DNA of 64,000 nucleotides, taken from the NCBI RefSeq assembly GCF_000971985.1, contig NZ_KQ040799.1:186001-250000 (forward strand), written 5' to 3'. The notes under the pieces were generated by a model, which saw only the letters and a program-made list of their open reading frames with translations, was not told the origin of the DNA and did no database searches. The DNA comes from Paenibacillus dauci. Its GTDB lineage: Bacteria; Bacillota; Bacilli; Paenibacillales; Paenibacillaceae. The position numbers and the translations under genes are program-made. Positions 32,121 to 41,941 of this stretch are shown in pieces (the stretch's first letter is position 1; each line of letters opens with the position of its first letter).

Positions 32121-32623
32121 TGAATATTTGTGGTTATATTCCCGAGTCGATCAATGAAGGGCCGGGGCTGCGCGCAGTTGTATTTATTAGCGGCTGCACC
32201 CACCGCTGTCCTGGCTGCTTCAGCCCGCATACATGGTCTTTTCGTGCCGGTGAGCCATTTACCCCGGAGCTGCAGCAGCAGATTATTGAAGAAATGGCAG
32301 AGAATCCATTGCTCAGCGGTCTGACAATTGCTGGCGGCGATCCTTTCTTTTCCGCTGCGGAAGTAAGTGAATTTGTACAGCGTGTGCGGGAGGCTATCCC
32401 GAACTTCTCGATCTGGATCTACAGTGGATATACATGGGAAGAACTTATTCATTCTGCGATTCCGGAATATTTGAAACTTTTGCAATTATGCGACGTATTG
32501 ATAGATGGTCGATTCGTTCAGCAGCAGCGCGATGTATCACTGCTCTATCGGGGAAGCCGTAATCAGCGTATAGTTGATATTAATCGCAGCATGGATCAGG
32601 GGAAAGCAGTATGCTTACTTTAA
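32120..32623 (+). CDS. nrdG: Anaerobic ribonucleotide reductase activating enzyme (radical SAM)
   Basis: The 167-residue protein has the radical-SAM cysteine motif CTHRCPGC (CxxxCxxC, about residues 26-33) and the GGDP SAM-binding motif in TIAGGDPFFSAAEV. NrdG uses a 4Fe-4S cluster and SAM to generate the glycyl radical on NrdD. Its ATG overlaps the nrdD stop by one base (TGATG), so the two are translationally coupled. Confidence 0.95.
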   Translation: MNICGYIPESINEGPGLRAVVFISGCTHRCPGCFSPHTWSFRAGEPFTPELQQQIIEEMAENPLLSGLTIAGGDPFFSAAEVSEFVQRVREAIPNFSIWIYSGYTWEELIHSAIPEYLKLLQLCDVLIDGRFVQQQRDVSLLYRGSRNQRIVDINRSMDQGKAVCLL

Positions 32624-32804
32624 TCCTATTTCTGAAATAACTAGTATGTAAATTATGCTATATTAGAAAAATGCTGGAAATAAAAAGATTGACTTTCGCG
32701 ATTGAATTGCATATGATTTGCTTATAGTAGATTAATTTTGCAAAAAACAGGCGTTATCCATACCGGGCACAAGCAGCGGTATTAACCTCATAATTCTATT
32801 CCTG

Positions 32805-32968
32805 TTAAAGGGGAGTAGCTGTACAGGCACAGTCGTCATTACGGGTGAATAACCCCGGTTCTGCCTGGCAATGAATAACAAACATTGTTAGCGAGACCTT
32901 TACCACAAATTGGTGAAGACTCGCTATTTTTCGAGAGACCTTTACCTTTGTGGTAAAGGTCTTTTTTA
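32805..32968 (+). promoter_or_regulatory. yybP-ykoY (Mn2+) riboswitch with terminator
   Basis: The conserved 5' strand AAAGGGGAGTAGC (32807-32819) and 3' strand GCGAGACCTTTACCAC (32891-32906) of the yybP-ykoY aptamer are both present, with hairpins between them. Downstream, AGACCTTTACC and GGTAAAGGTCT form a terminator stem (32936-32961) followed by TTTTTT. The second GACCTTTACC copy duplicates the aptamer strand, giving the expected mutually exclusive pairing. Mn2+ binding would favour expression of the TerC-family gene that follows, which is a classical partner of this riboswitch. Confidence 0.88.
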
Positions 32969-33020
32969 TACACAGCCGAGCTACATGGCTGAAATATATT
33001 CTATTTTTAGGAGGAGTCTC

Positions 33021-33851
33021 ATGGATGCAGCTTTGTTGTTAGAGTATGGCTGGGTATTACTCGTGCTGATTGCACTGGAAGGTTTGCTGGCCGCAGATAA
33101 CGCGCTTGTACTGGCGATTATGGTTAAACATCTGCCGGACGATCAGCGGAAAAAGGCATTGTTTTATGGATTGTTTGGAGCATTTATTTTCCGATTCGGC
33201 TCCCTGTTCGTTATCTCGTTCCTCGTAGATGTATGGCAGGTGCAGGCGATTGGTGCTCTTTATCTGTTGTACATTTCCATCAATCACATCGTCCGTGCGT
33301 TTCTCTCCAGGCGGAGTGAGACCGAGGAAGCTGCCGATGATAAAGGTCCTGCAGCCAATCCGAAAAAGAAGTCCGGCTTCTGGATGACTGTATTCAAGGT
33401 CGAAGTAGCCGATATCGCTTTTGCCGTAGACTCGATTCTGGCAGCAGTAGCACTGGCAGTTGCTCTACCAGCCAGTGGATTGCCACCTATCGGCGGACTC
33501 GATGGCGGACAGTTTATTGTTATCTTCCTGGGTGGTCTGATTGGATTGATCATCATGCGTTTCGCTGCTTCCTTCTTCGTCAAACTGTTGCAAGAGCGTC
33601 CGGGTCTGGAAGTTGCAGCATTCGTTATCGTCGGCTGGGTAGGTATCAAGCTGACTGTGATCACACTGGCGCATCCGTCTCTGGCTATTCTGCCGGAACA
33701 TTTCCCGGAAAACTCGATCTGGAAGCTAAGCTTCTATATCGTCCTCGTCGGCATCGCACTGGCTGGCTGGTTCCTGTCCAGTAAAAAGACAATCACAGAA
33801 GATGAGAATGCAGTTAAAGAAGTCAAAGAAGAAATCAAACAGGATCTGTAA
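33021..33851 (+). CDS. TerC/YkoY-family membrane protein (probable Mn2+ exporter)
   Basis: The 276-residue protein has about seven to eight transmembrane helices and TerC signatures: ALEGLLAADNALVLAIMV with the conserved acidic and Asn residues, and VEVADIAFAVDSILAAVALA. A charged cytoplasmic loop (about 95-115) and tail follow. TerC proteins of this group export Mn2+ or help metallate secreted proteins. AGGAGG precedes the ATG at 33021; the longer frame runs into the riboswitch and is not used. Control by the upstream Mn2+ riboswitch supports the assignment. Confidence 0.9.
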   Translation: MDAALLLEYGWVLLVLIALEGLLAADNALVLAIMVKHLPDDQRKKALFYGLFGAFIFRFGSLFVISFLVDVWQVQAIGALYLLYISINHIVRAFLSRRSETEEAADDKGPAANPKKKSGFWMTVFKVEVADIAFAVDSILAAVALAVALPASGLPPIGGLDGGQFIVIFLGGLIGLIIMRFAASFFVKLLQERPGLEVAAFVIVGWVGIKLTVITLAHPSLAILPEHFPENSIWKLSFYIVLVGIALAGWFLSSKKTITEDENAVKEVKEEIKQDL

Positions 33852-33863
33852 ACAGGTTCCTTC

Positions 33864-33899
33864 AAGCGAAGTCTCCATTTGGAGCTTCGCTTTTTTTTA
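33864..33899 (+). terminator. Terminator of the TerC-family gene
   Basis: AAGCGAAG-T-CTCC pairs with GGAG-CTTCGCTT around ATTT, followed by eight T residues. Confidence 0.85.
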
Positions 33900-33961
33900 T
33901 GTAATTTGGTTAGGTCGATACTTAGAAATTCGATATACATAGACTCACTAATTAATTTTCC

Positions 33962-33994
33962 ATAATTTTGAATTAACTATTATAATTTTGAATT
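33962..33994. repeat. Direct repeat upstream of the chemoreceptor gene
   Basis: ATAATTTTGAATT occurs at 33962-33974 and again at 33982-33994, 20 bp apart (about two helical turns). The rest of the 310-bp gap before the chemoreceptor gene is AT-rich and shows no gene. Confidence 0.5.
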
Positions 33995-34165
33995 TATGGA
34001 CGAAATAATAAACATACAAGCTTAACTTAGGTGAGTTCTTCAGAGCTATAGATGGATTATATTTCAAATTATAGAAATTAAAAGATTGATATTTATATAA
34101 TTTGGATAACTGTGTTACATAAGCTCTGCAAGACACTCACACTATCATACATTGGAGTGAATATT

Positions 34166-35752
34166 ATGCGCCTAGCCAGTAATTTCAAAACATTCACCAA
34201 ATTGATCAGTGCCTTTATTTTAGTAGCTCTTATCCTTGCAGCGATAGGAATCTATGGACTGAACAATCAGAATGTTATGAAGAAAAACATCGATAGTTTA
34301 TATACGAACAACCTCGTTTCTGTACAAGCCCTGTCCGCTGCCGAACTTTCTCTTCAAAAAATGCGTGTAGCCTCTCGTGATATTGCCCTGAGCAGCAGTA
34401 CGGCCGACAAGCAAAAAGTACTCGATACCGTCCCTGATCTGATTGCTACCGTGAATGAAAATATAGATAAATACCGCAATACTCCACTGAGTACTGCTGA
34501 AAGTACAGAACTGAAGAACTTTGATAAATCGTGGGCTGTTTATCATGAGTTATATAACCGTGCTATCAAGCTGGCCGAGAATGCTTCTCCTGCACAATTC
34601 CAGCGTTTTGTACAAACCCAGGTACTGCCTGCCGGAACCGAAATGTACAAAAGTATCGGTACGCTGAATGAATTGAATATTCAGCAAGCCGGAGTATCTT
34701 ATAATAAAGCCAATGATGTATTCAATAGTGCAAAGCTGTGGACAACGATCTGGATTGTCGTCGCTTTCCTGTTCTGTCTGCTGCTCGGAACCGTTATTGC
34801 CCGAATGATTAGTGCTCCACTCAAAAATATTGCCGGATTGCTCAAAAAAGTAGCTTCAGGTGACCTCCGTGAACGTTCCAACCTGACAGGTCAGGACGAA
34901 ATCGGCCAGCTTGCTACAGCTGCCAATGAAATGACCGAACGCCTGAACGTACTAGTATCCGAAATTATCGATTCTGCCCAGACTGTAGCTGCCACTTCCG
35001 AACAAATCTCTGCCAGCACCGAAGAAATCGCCGGCAGCAGTGCCAATCAGTCCCAATATGCCCAATCGATCGCCCAATTGTTCAAAGATATGTCGGTAGC
35101 TATTGATGATGTCGCCCATAGTGCAGAAGAAGCCGCTGAGCTGTCCAATAACACAGTAAACAAAGCACAAAAAGGTGGCGAAATTGTCGCTCAGTCCACT
35201 ACAGGTATGCAGGAAATGAATCAGCAGATGTGCAAGCTCGAAAAAGATTCCAATCAGATTGGTGAGATTATCGGGGTGATCGATGATATCGCCGATCAGA
35301 CCAACCTGCTCGCACTCAATGCTGCGATTGAAGCGGCACGTGCCGGAGAACAAGGTCTTGGGTTCGCTGTCGTGGCTGACGAAGTACGCAAACTGGCTGA
35401 ACGCAGCAGCGCTGCTACCAAAGAAATCACCGGTATTATCCGCTCCATGCAGTCCAATATGAAGCAGAGTCTGAGCGCTGTTGAACACAATGCGCAGCAT
35501 TCCATTCATACAAGTGAAGCTTTTACCGATATTATAAATCGCGTCAGTGATTCCGCAATGAAAATCAATGGAATCGCCGCAGCCAGTGAAGAACAAAGTG
35601 CACAGTCGGTCGAAGTCATGCATTCTGTCACAGAGATTGCTTCCGCTAGTGAAGAAGTCGCTTCAGCCTGTGAACAGACAGCAAGTTCTTCCCAGGATCT
35701 GGCACAGCTCGCTGACCGTCTGCATTCATCCATCAATACATTCAAAATCTAA
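34166..35752 (+). CDS. Methyl-accepting chemotaxis protein
   Basis: The 528-residue chemoreceptor has an N-terminal transmembrane helix (about 12-32), an extracytoplasmic four-helix-bundle sensor domain (about 35-185), a second helix (about 190-212), a HAMP domain (about 213-265) and a long signalling domain. The CheA/CheW-contact hairpin is [41 protein letters not shown]. The ligand is unknown. GGAGTG lies 8 bases before the ATG at 34166; the upstream in-frame codons have no site. It is a single gene. Confidence 0.92.
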   Translation: MRLASNFKTFTKLISAFILVALILAAIGIYGLNNQNVMKKNIDSLYTNNLVSVQALSAAELSLQKMRVASRDIALSSSTADKQKVLDTVPDLIATVNENIDKYRNTPLSTAESTELKNFDKSWAVYHELYNRAIKLAENASPAQFQRFVQTQVLPAGTEMYKSIGTLNELNIQQAGVSYNKANDVFNSAKLWTTIWIVVAFLFCLLLGTVIARMISAPLKNIAGLLKKVASGDLRERSNLTGQDEIGQLATAANEMTERLNVLVSEIIDSAQTVAATSEQISASTEEIAGSSANQSQYAQSIAQLFKDMSVAIDDVAHSAEEAAELSNNTVNKAQKGGEIVAQSTTGMQEMNQQMCKLEKDSNQIGEIIGVIDDIADQTNLLALNAAIEAARAGEQGLGFAVVADEVRKLAERSSAATKEITGIIRSMQSNMKQSLSAVEHNAQHSIHTSEAFTDIINRVSDSAMKINGIAAASEEQSAQSVEVMHSVTEIASASEEVASACEQTASSSQDLAQLADRLHSSINTFKI

Positions 35753-35770
35753 TTCCAAATAAAGAAATAA

Positions 35771-35821
35771 AGCATCCTTCTGTTCGCTGAGTACTTTGCA
35801 GCGGTACAGGAGGATGCTTTG
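35771..35821. terminator. Hairpin between convergent chemoreceptor and NAD(P)HX-repair genes
   Basis: AAGCATCCTTCTGT and ACAGGAGGATGCTT pair (one mismatch) around a long loop. T runs are short on both sides. Confidence 0.5.
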
Positions 35822-35844
35822 ATGTATAAGGCCTGATTTACTAG

Positions 35845-37548
35845 TTACAACGATTCGATAATATCACCTGCCAGTAGGGACGCCGGGTGACCCGTCCGCT
35901 TGCGAGCGGCTTCTTCTCCGGCATGTCCATGCAAATGCACACCAAAAGCAGCTGCCTGCAGTCCACTTAGTCCCTGGGCCATGAGTCCGGAGATTACGCC
36001 AGTCAGTACATCCCCCGAACCGCCGGTAGCCATCCCCGGATGACCGGTAGTGTTCACCAGTATATCTCCCTGCGGCGAAGCGACGATTGTTCGCGCACCT
36101 TTGAGTACCAGCACTACGCCATGCTCTTGCGCAAAGTCACGAGCGATACCGATCCGGTTGCGCTGAATATCCGCAGTGGATACACCAGCCAGCCTTGCCA
36201 TTTCCCCTGGATGCGGTGTCAGTACCGTATCTGCCGTTCGGCGGGACCAATGAGACAATCCTCCGGCTTCGGATAATATGTTCAGTCCGTCTGCATCCAG
36301 TACCCAGGGTTGCTTGGTCTCTTCCCACAAGGTATGGAGCCATTCTCCATCCTGTTCGAATCGGCCCAGTCCCGGACCGATTGCGAGTACATCCGCTTTG
36401 GCAGTCTGCTCGATGATTGTTCGTGCAGTATCGGCCTTCCATTGTCCATCCGGGTCCTCGGAAGCAGGGATCATCATCAGCTCAGGCACATGCCCAACCA
36501 TATGCTTCATCAGCTGCTCCGGCAGAGCCCACGTTACCAAACCACTCCCGATACGCAGCGCAGAACGCGAAGCCATCAATCCGGCACCACTCATATTCAT
36601 ACTCCCGCCAATCACCATCACATGACCATATGTCCCCTTGTGACCATCAATCGCCCGTGAACGGCTCGTATCGATCTTCAGCACATCCTGCAGCACATCA
36701 TCCGTGATCAGATGGGTGCGTAATCCAGCATGCTGAGCTGTAGAGCGCGGAATCCCTATAGAACGCACAACTACTTCACCGGCTGCTCCAGCGCCGGGAT
36801 ACTGGGTAAGTCCCTGCTTGAGAAAGGCCAGACAGACTGTCAATTTGGCTTGAATACAGTTGTCCGCCAGCTCTCCGGTATCTGCGTTCAGGCCGCTCGG
36901 AATATCCGCAGCAATAATCGGTTTACCCGATGTGTTAGCGGATCGGATTATCGATGCATACGGTTCACGGGGTTCTCCCTTGCTGCCTGTGCCAAGCAGA
37001 GCATCGATAATACCGGTATAGCGGCTCCAATGACTGGAGAATATCTCTTCTGATTGTGAAGCGGCATGCCCGGTATGGGTTCCCTTTGCATCAGGATCAG
37101 ATTCTTGCGGATGCAGATTCCATTCTTCATTCCAGACCAGATGAGGAATACCTGAGCGCTGCGCAGCATCCCGCTGAAGTGCTGCGCCTCCTGTCAGTTC
37201 CTGTGGATCATAGGCATACAGCAGCGTTACGGCTATACCGGCATTGGTCAGATAACGGGCAGCAACCAGTCCGTCTCCACCATTATTGCCTTTGCCCACC
37301 AGTACGAGCCAGTGCTGACGGGAGCGGTCCGGAATGACTTTCTCATCACTGCGGATGCCTCCTTCATTGGTCAGTGCCCGTCCGCGCGGCACATCAGCCT
37401 GCTCATCTTGCTGTCCGCCGCACCAGGCAATCACTTCCTCCGCAATTGCTTTGCCTGCACTCTCCATCAGGGACATCGCCGGAATTCCCAGCTGTTCAAT
37501 CGTATATTGATCCAGATCACGCATCTGCTGCGCGGTTACAATGTACAT
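35845..37548 (-). CDS. nnr: Bifunctional NAD(P)HX epimerase / ADP-dependent NAD(P)HX dehydratase
   Basis: The 567-residue fusion has an N-terminal YjeF_N epimerase domain (about 1-270; VLVGKGNNGGDGLVAARYL, ADIPSGLNADTG) and a C-terminal ribokinase-like dehydratase domain (about 290-565; HKGTYGHVMVIGGS, VLTPHPGEMARLAG, GHPGMATGGSGDVLTGVISGL). Together they repair hydrated NADH and NADPH. An acidic/low-complexity stretch (about 50-85) looks like an insertion in the first domain. AAAGGAG precedes the ATG at 37548; the frame extends further to 37572 without a site. It is a single gene bounded by hairpins. Confidence 0.92.
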   Translation of the reverse strand: MYIVTAQQMRDLDQYTIEQLGIPAMSLMESAGKAIAEEVIAWCGGQQDEQADVPRGRALTNEGGIRSDEKVIPDRSRQHWLVLVGKGNNGGDGLVAARYLTNAGIAVTLLYAYDPQELTGGAALQRDAAQRSGIPHLVWNEEWNLHPQESDPDAKGTHTGHAASQSEEIFSSHWSRYTGIIDALLGTGSKGEPREPYASIIRSANTSGKPIIAADIPSGLNADTGELADNCIQAKLTVCLAFLKQGLTQYPGAGAAGEVVVRSIGIPRSTAQHAGLRTHLITDDVLQDVLKIDTSRSRAIDGHKGTYGHVMVIGGSMNMSGAGLMASRSALRIGSGLVTWALPEQLMKHMVGHVPELMMIPASEDPDGQWKADTARTIIEQTAKADVLAIGPGLGRFEQDGEWLHTLWEETKQPWVLDADGLNILSEAGGLSHWSRRTADTVLTPHPGEMARLAGVSTADIQRNRIGIARDFAQEHGVVLVLKGARTIVASPQGDILVNTTGHPGMATGGSGDVLTGVISGLMAQGLSGLQAAAFGVHLHGHAGEEAARKRTGHPASLLAGDIIESL

Positions 37549-37682
37549 GGTTCTGCTCCTTTCCTGATTCACCGTATAAGACGTTCTCTTACTATATAAC
37601 CGTAATTGCAGGTATACAAAAATCTGGCTTGTTCAGCAAATACAAATGAGATTTCCAGGATTAGCTGATAATGCTGTCAAAT

Positions 37683-37724
37683 AAAAAACCTTTTCTCGCT
37701 AAAAAGAGAAAAGGTTTTTTATTT
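37683..37724. terminator. Bidirectional terminator upstream of the NAD(P)HX-repair gene
   Basis: AAAAAACCTTTTCTC and GAGAAAAGGTTTTTT form a near-perfect stem with a short loop and T runs on both strands. It serves the leftward ywnA-ywnB transcript. Confidence 0.8.
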
Positions 37725-37876
37725 TATGCCGAGAGTATCCTGCTTACCTTACTGAACATATTAAATAAGCAGCATTGACCTTATAACGAATCCGGCCAAT
37801 ACTGCTTATTATTTTCTAAAGTATTCATTTGAAAAAATATCTGGTCAGCCACACTTTTTGCTAGCTAACTGGCGGA

Positions 37877-38509
37877 TCAGTAAGCTACCGTAAAGCGGTC
37901 GTGAACAAATTGTGGATCTTCTACTTCATCGAACAATGCAGCTGCGTAATCCTCCGCAGAGATACGGCTGGCTCCGTCATCATCCGTGATCAGACGGGAT
38001 GTACCGATACGGAAATTGCCTGTACGCTTGCCGGGTTCGATCCAGCTGGCAGGACTGACATATGTCCATTCCAGATCGCTGTGACGGTATACGTCGTAGG
38101 CTTCTACATGTGCCAATGCGAGCGGCTTGATCTCTGCCGGGAAATCGGGCGTGTCCATCAGGCGCACACCCGGCTCTACTTCCAGACTACCTGCTCCGCC
38201 TACGATAACCAGCCGGGAAACGCCGGCATTTTTCATCCCTTCCACAATGGAACGCGCTGCTTCCGGCAGATCGGATTCCTGTCCAAATTGTGGACCAAAT
38301 GCATTAATAACTACATCGTGTCCGGCGACAGCCGCTTCAACACTGGATGGCTCCATTACATCCAGACGAATGCCACTCAGACGCTCGGTATTCGGATCAA
38401 TTTTGGAAGAATCGCGTGTAGCGGCAGTGACTTCATAACCGCGGCGCAGCCCCTCCTGTACGAGACGCTGTCCAATCGTGCCTGTTGCACCAATAATAAT
38501 TACTTTCAT
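37877..38509 (-). CDS. ywnB: YwnB-like NAD(P)-binding protein (atypical SDR)
   Basis: The 210-residue Rossmann-fold protein starts with the nucleotide-binding motif IIIGATGTIGQRLVQEGLRRG and contains VVINAFGPQ, LVIVGGAGSLEVEPG and WTYVSPASWIEPG. It belongs to the NmrA/YwnB-like group of small NAD(P)H-binding proteins; the substrate is unknown. It follows a YwnA-like Rrf2 regulator by about 80 bases in the same direction, the same pairing as ywnA-ywnB in Bacillus subtilis, which suggests redox or electrophile control. Confidence 0.85.
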   Translation of the reverse strand: MKVIIIGATGTIGQRLVQEGLRRGYEVTAATRDSSKIDPNTERLSGIRLDVMEPSSVEAAVAGHDVVINAFGPQFGQESDLPEAARSIVEGMKNAGVSRLVIVGGAGSLEVEPGVRLMDTPDFPAEIKPLALAHVEAYDVYRHSDLEWTYVSPASWIEPGKRTGNFRIGTSRLITDDDGASRISAEDYAAALFDEVEDPQFVHDRFTVAY

Positions 38510-38590
38510 TGTTATTCATCCTTTCCGTCATGACAGGTTATGCCTGTTTCTGTCTTTTACATACCCTGAGCAGCTGCTCATGATTCAATC

Positions 38591-39037
38591 TTAGCTGCGG
38601 ATCGCCTGACGAACCTCTTCCATCTGCTGGATATCGGTCGTAATCTGGCGAAGTGTAATCTGTTCCAGCTCCTGCTCCATCGCACGCTGGGCACGGGCAA
38701 ATACCTGTTCCAGTTCCTGCTGGATATTGCGCCCAACTTCACAATTCGGATTGGGATTATCATGAATCGCGAATAATTCATCCCGTGCTTCATTCTGTGC
38801 AGCCCGGTAAATATCGAGCAGTGTGATCTCACCAGCCGGACGTGTCAACTGTGCACCGGCTACCCCTGGCTGGGTACGCAGCAGACCCGATTTGGTCAAC
38901 TGACTAATCATTCGGCGGATCACCACCGGATTGGTATTGACGCTGCCCGCAATCATCTCCGAAGTAATACGCCCCTCTGTAGAATCAAGCAGCGACAATG
39001 TATGAATGGCTACAGCGAATCGGCTATTGTACGCCAT
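38591..39037 (-). CDS. ywnA: Rrf2-family transcriptional regulator (YwnA-like)
   Basis: The 148-residue winged-helix protein (YNSRFAVAIHTLSLLDS, ITSEMIAGSVNTNPVVIRRMISQLTKSGLL) is of the Rrf2 family. It has only one cysteine in the usual cluster region (NPNCEVG), so it probably lacks the three-Cys 2Fe-2S site of IscR and may sense by single-thiol chemistry. AAAGGAGGA precedes the ATG at 39037. It is upstream of the YwnB-like gene in an operon. Confidence 0.88.
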   Translation of the reverse strand: MAYNSRFAVAIHTLSLLDSTEGRITSEMIAGSVNTNPVVIRRMISQLTKSGLLRTQPGVAGAQLTRPAGEITLLDIYRAAQNEARDELFAIHDNPNPNCEVGRNIQQELEQVFARAQRAMEQELEQITLRQITTDIQQMEEVRQAIRS

Positions 39038-39378
39038 TTGGGTTCCTCCTTTCCTGCTGGCATTCTGATCCAATGATCAGGTTCCCATTTATATGAATAA
39101 TTGTTTATTTATAATGATTACAATTCCAGTCCATAATTCAGTATACCAGCAATTGGCGCAAAACCAATACGGTTTATCCATCGGGTAGGGACAAACCGTG
39201 CTTTTTGTAGATACATTTCATGGAGAAAAGAGGGAATCAGCGATTGTAACAGTAGATCTACCGAATATCGGTCTCTTTTTGAAACTCAAAAGCTAATTTT
39301 TCGTTTAATAGAATAGAAGTGAGTATTTTATCATACTGTCGGTTCGATATAGACCTATCCAGAAAGGAAGCTGATACG
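39038..39378. other. Divergent upstream region of the Rrf2 and small membrane protein genes
   Basis: About 340 bp with no gene. A stem of ACGGTTT and AAACCGT (about 39167-39198) is followed by GCTTTTTG. The remainder should contain the promoters of both flanking genes. I see no clear operator. Confidence 0.3.
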
Positions 39379-39702
39379 ATGTCAACCGCATTGCCTGTTT
39401 TAAAATGGATCACCTTCGCGCTGGAAGCATTGATGGCCATTCCGATCATTGGAGGAACCTTTGTCATCTCTTACGGATATTCACCGCTGTTTATCGCTTT
39501 TGTACTGCATCTGGTAGCATTGGTGCTGGCGGTACGTCTTGGGCGCTCGCCGTTCGGGAACGCTTTTGGTGTGATTACTTCGGCACTTGCCTGGATTCCA
39601 TTCCTTGGCTGGATCATGCACTGTATCGCTGCCGTTCTGCTGCTGATCGAATCTATCGCAGTCACCGGAACCCGCAGCACGGATCGTTACCGTCGTTACT
39701 GA
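39379..39702 (+). CDS. Small membrane protein of unknown function
   Basis: The 107-residue protein has three predicted transmembrane helices (about 8-32, 36-52 and 62-92) and a basic, Arg-rich C-terminal tail. I do not recognise a named family. AAGGAAG lies 8 bases before the ATG at 39379. It is followed about 100 bases later by another unassigned membrane protein gene in the same direction. Confidence 0.65.
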   Translation: MSTALPVLKWITFALEALMAIPIIGGTFVISYGYSPLFIAFVLHLVALVLAVRLGRSPFGNAFGVITSALAWIPFLGWIMHCIAAVLLLIESIAVTGTRSTDRYRRY

Positions 39703-39805
39703 GTCAGGAAGTGTTAGTCTCCCACCTGTTCTTGTATCATAAATAGTGATATCATCAGCATAACCATATCATTCGTATCAATGGATCAATAAAGGAGTGA
39801 ATCGG

Positions 39806-40660
39806 GTGGGATCACTGGAATGGACATTGCTTCAACATTATCCGGCACTGCTAGTTACGGTCAGTCTTGCCGGATTTGCGCTGCTTGCCCTGACGTACGG
39901 CCTGTCTGCCAGACAGCGGTACAGTACGGATCGGGAACGCATGCGCCGGATTCAATCCAGTCTGGATTATTTTACCCAAGCAGCCGGACAACTGTATCCG
40001 GCTGTTGTTATGCCTGCCACTACGCAGTCTGTCGCTGTAGCCAATTCCTATAAGGTGACCAATGATGAGAGTTCGGCTTCAGCAACCATTCTGGGCTGTA
40101 AGGCGGCTCCATATGCTTCGGATGAGCTAGTGAAACGGGTTGACGAATATCTGCAGCGTCCGGATCGGCAGTCTACACTACTGCTTTATCGTACACTTGA
40201 GATGGAGATCAGTCGGCTGACCCGGGAGCGCAGCGGATTGCTGACACGCGGCGAGCATCCTCGCTGGGGGATGCTGTACTGGGTAACTCTCCGTCCATTG
40301 CTGCCATTTACAGCGCTGATTGTAGAGATGATCTTCTGCTGGCAGCTGATTGCCGATTTGTACAATGCGGCACTGCCGGGACCGGCTGCATCATTATTTG
40401 CTATTCTGCGGTTTGTGTCCTGCAGCGGAGCGCTGCTACTGCTGTACGGTGTGATTAGCGCCGAATTCCGGGAAAGCGGACGCCGGGCTTCCTTTGTCAT
40501 CGTGACGCTGATGATTTGCGGGCTGGCCTTGCTGCATCTTCTCGGACTAACAGCTGCGCCGTATATTCTGGTTGCGCAGGTGCTGATGTATGCCGCCGGA
40601 TACCGGCTCACCCGGGAACCCAAGCGCAAGGAACGTCCCTATGCGGGAGAATATGAATAA
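39806..40660 (+). CDS. Membrane protein of unknown function
   Basis: The 284-residue protein has an N-terminal helix (about 12-32), a soluble middle (about 40-150) containing a segment predicted to be helical, and four C-terminal helices (about 160-270). No family is recognised. The GTG at 39806 is preferred because AAAGGAG ends 8 bases before it; the GTG at 39797 overlaps that site. A strong terminator follows directly. Confidence 0.65.
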   Translation: MGSLEWTLLQHYPALLVTVSLAGFALLALTYGLSARQRYSTDRERMRRIQSSLDYFTQAAGQLYPAVVMPATTQSVAVANSYKVTNDESSASATILGCKAAPYASDELVKRVDEYLQRPDRQSTLLLYRTLEMEISRLTRERSGLLTRGEHPRWGMLYWVTLRPLLPFTALIVEMIFCWQLIADLYNAALPGPAASLFAILRFVSCSGALLLLYGVISAEFRESGRRASFVIVTLMICGLALLHLLGLTAAPYILVAQVLMYAAGYRLTREPKRKERPYAGEYE

Positions 40661-40718
40661 AAAAGGTGCAGTATCTGCCATAACCTGGATCGGGTTATTC
40701 AGATACTGCACCTTTTTT
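40659..40718. terminator. Bidirectional terminator between the membrane protein and pgl genes
   Basis: GGTGCAGTATCTG and CAGATACTGCACC form a perfect 13-bp stem flanked by A6 and T6 runs, with an inner hairpin in the loop. Confidence 0.85.
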
Positions 40719-40771
40719 GATAGGTTAAACAGGAACCTTTATTAAAAATAGTCGGCTGAATCGTAATCCAA

Positions 40772-41839
40772 TCAGCCTTCTACTTCATTCAGATCTGCCA
40801 TCAGGCAGACTGGACGATTCAGCGTCAGCTCGTGTCCGGTAGGCGTCAGACGGCCGGTATCCGGTTCAGCGGCAAACTGGACGATATTATTGCTGTCCTG
40901 ATTGCAGACAAGTACATAACCACCAGGCACAACGGCAAAATTACGCGGTGTCTTCCCTTTGACAGGTACCCATTCTACAGGTGTCAGCTCGCCGGATTGC
41001 TCATCGATATGATAGTGGACGAGACTGTCATGTCCACGATTAGACGCGTACACATGGCGACCGCACAGGGACAGACGAATATCACCGCCTGTATTTTCGC
41101 CCTCGAAATCGTCTGGCAATGTCGATACGGTCCCCAGAATCTCCAAGACGCCGTTCTCGACATTACGGGCATACGAAGTGACTGTACTGTTCAGCTCGTT
41201 AATACCATAGGCAAGCTGTCCATTCGGATGAAACACCAGATGACGCGGTCCGGATTGAGGCGGAAGTTCGGTTACACCGGCTTTGACCAGTGCACCATTC
41301 TCGATCGCATAGCTGACAATCTGATCCAGGCCCAGATCGGATACATAAGCCATCCCGCTATCCAGAGAGGATACAGCAGAGTGAAGATGCGGAGCATCTT
41401 GGCGTTCGGGATGCGTACCACTGCCCTCGTGATGCACTTCGCCACTCATTTCGCCGAGACTTCCATCTTCCTGTACCGGGAAAATGTTGGCATTCTTACC
41501 GGTATAATTGGCTGCCAGCAGATACTGACCGTCCGGTGTCAGCTGTACGTAGCAGGGAGCGCCTCCACCGGTGGCTTTGCGATCGATCAGATGCAGCTCA
41601 TGGGTCTGCTCGTCGATCGTATAGGCAGCAATCTCTCCTTCATCGATCTCACATGCTGCATAGAGATGGCGGCCATCCGCAGACAACGCCAAGTAAGATG
41701 GATTCTCTACTCCCGCTGTCTCCGAGGTGATATGCAGCTCTCCTGTTTCCTGATTCATCACAGCGACATGTATACCGGCTTCTTCCTTGCCTGCGTATGT
41801 ACCAATGTACATCCATACCTGATTATCGGTTACTGACAT
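40772..41839 (-). CDS. pgl: 6-phosphogluconolactonase (lactonase, seven-bladed beta-propeller type)
   Basis: The 355-residue protein consists of repeated beta-propeller blades (VENPSYLALSADGRHLYAACE, GGGAPCYVQLTPDGQYLLAANY, SGPRHLVFHPNGQLAYGINE) of the YkgB/Pgl lactonase family. It hydrolyses 6-phosphogluconolactone in the oxidative pentose phosphate pathway. A single gene; no upstream partner is transcribed with it. The long plus-strand frame opposite it is a shadow. Confidence 0.9.
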   Translation of the reverse strand: MSVTDNQVWMYIGTYAGKEEAGIHVAVMNQETGELHITSETAGVENPSYLALSADGRHLYAACEIDEGEIAAYTIDEQTHELHLIDRKATGGGAPCYVQLTPDGQYLLAANYTGKNANIFPVQEDGSLGEMSGEVHHEGSGTHPERQDAPHLHSAVSSLDSGMAYVSDLGLDQIVSYAIENGALVKAGVTELPPQSGPRHLVFHPNGQLAYGINELNSTVTSYARNVENGVLEILGTVSTLPDDFEGENTGGDIRLSLCGRHVYASNRGHDSLVHYHIDEQSGELTPVEWVPVKGKTPRNFAVVPGGYVLVCNQDSNNIVQFAAEPDTGRLTPTGHELTLNRPVCLMADLNEVEG

Positions 41840-41941
41840 GATTATTCCCCTCTCGTATCCGTATTCGCCTGCCTGCTTCTATATGATGCAGCAGGCGTAT
41901 TCATTCTCTAATTAATACCGATTCTGCGAGGGGATGAATCA

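Noticed and set aside
40832-41836. A 334-codon plus-strand ORF opposite the 6-phosphogluconolactonase gene
   Set aside because: It is antisense to a clear family member and its translation has no recognisable domain; it is a shadow of codon bias.
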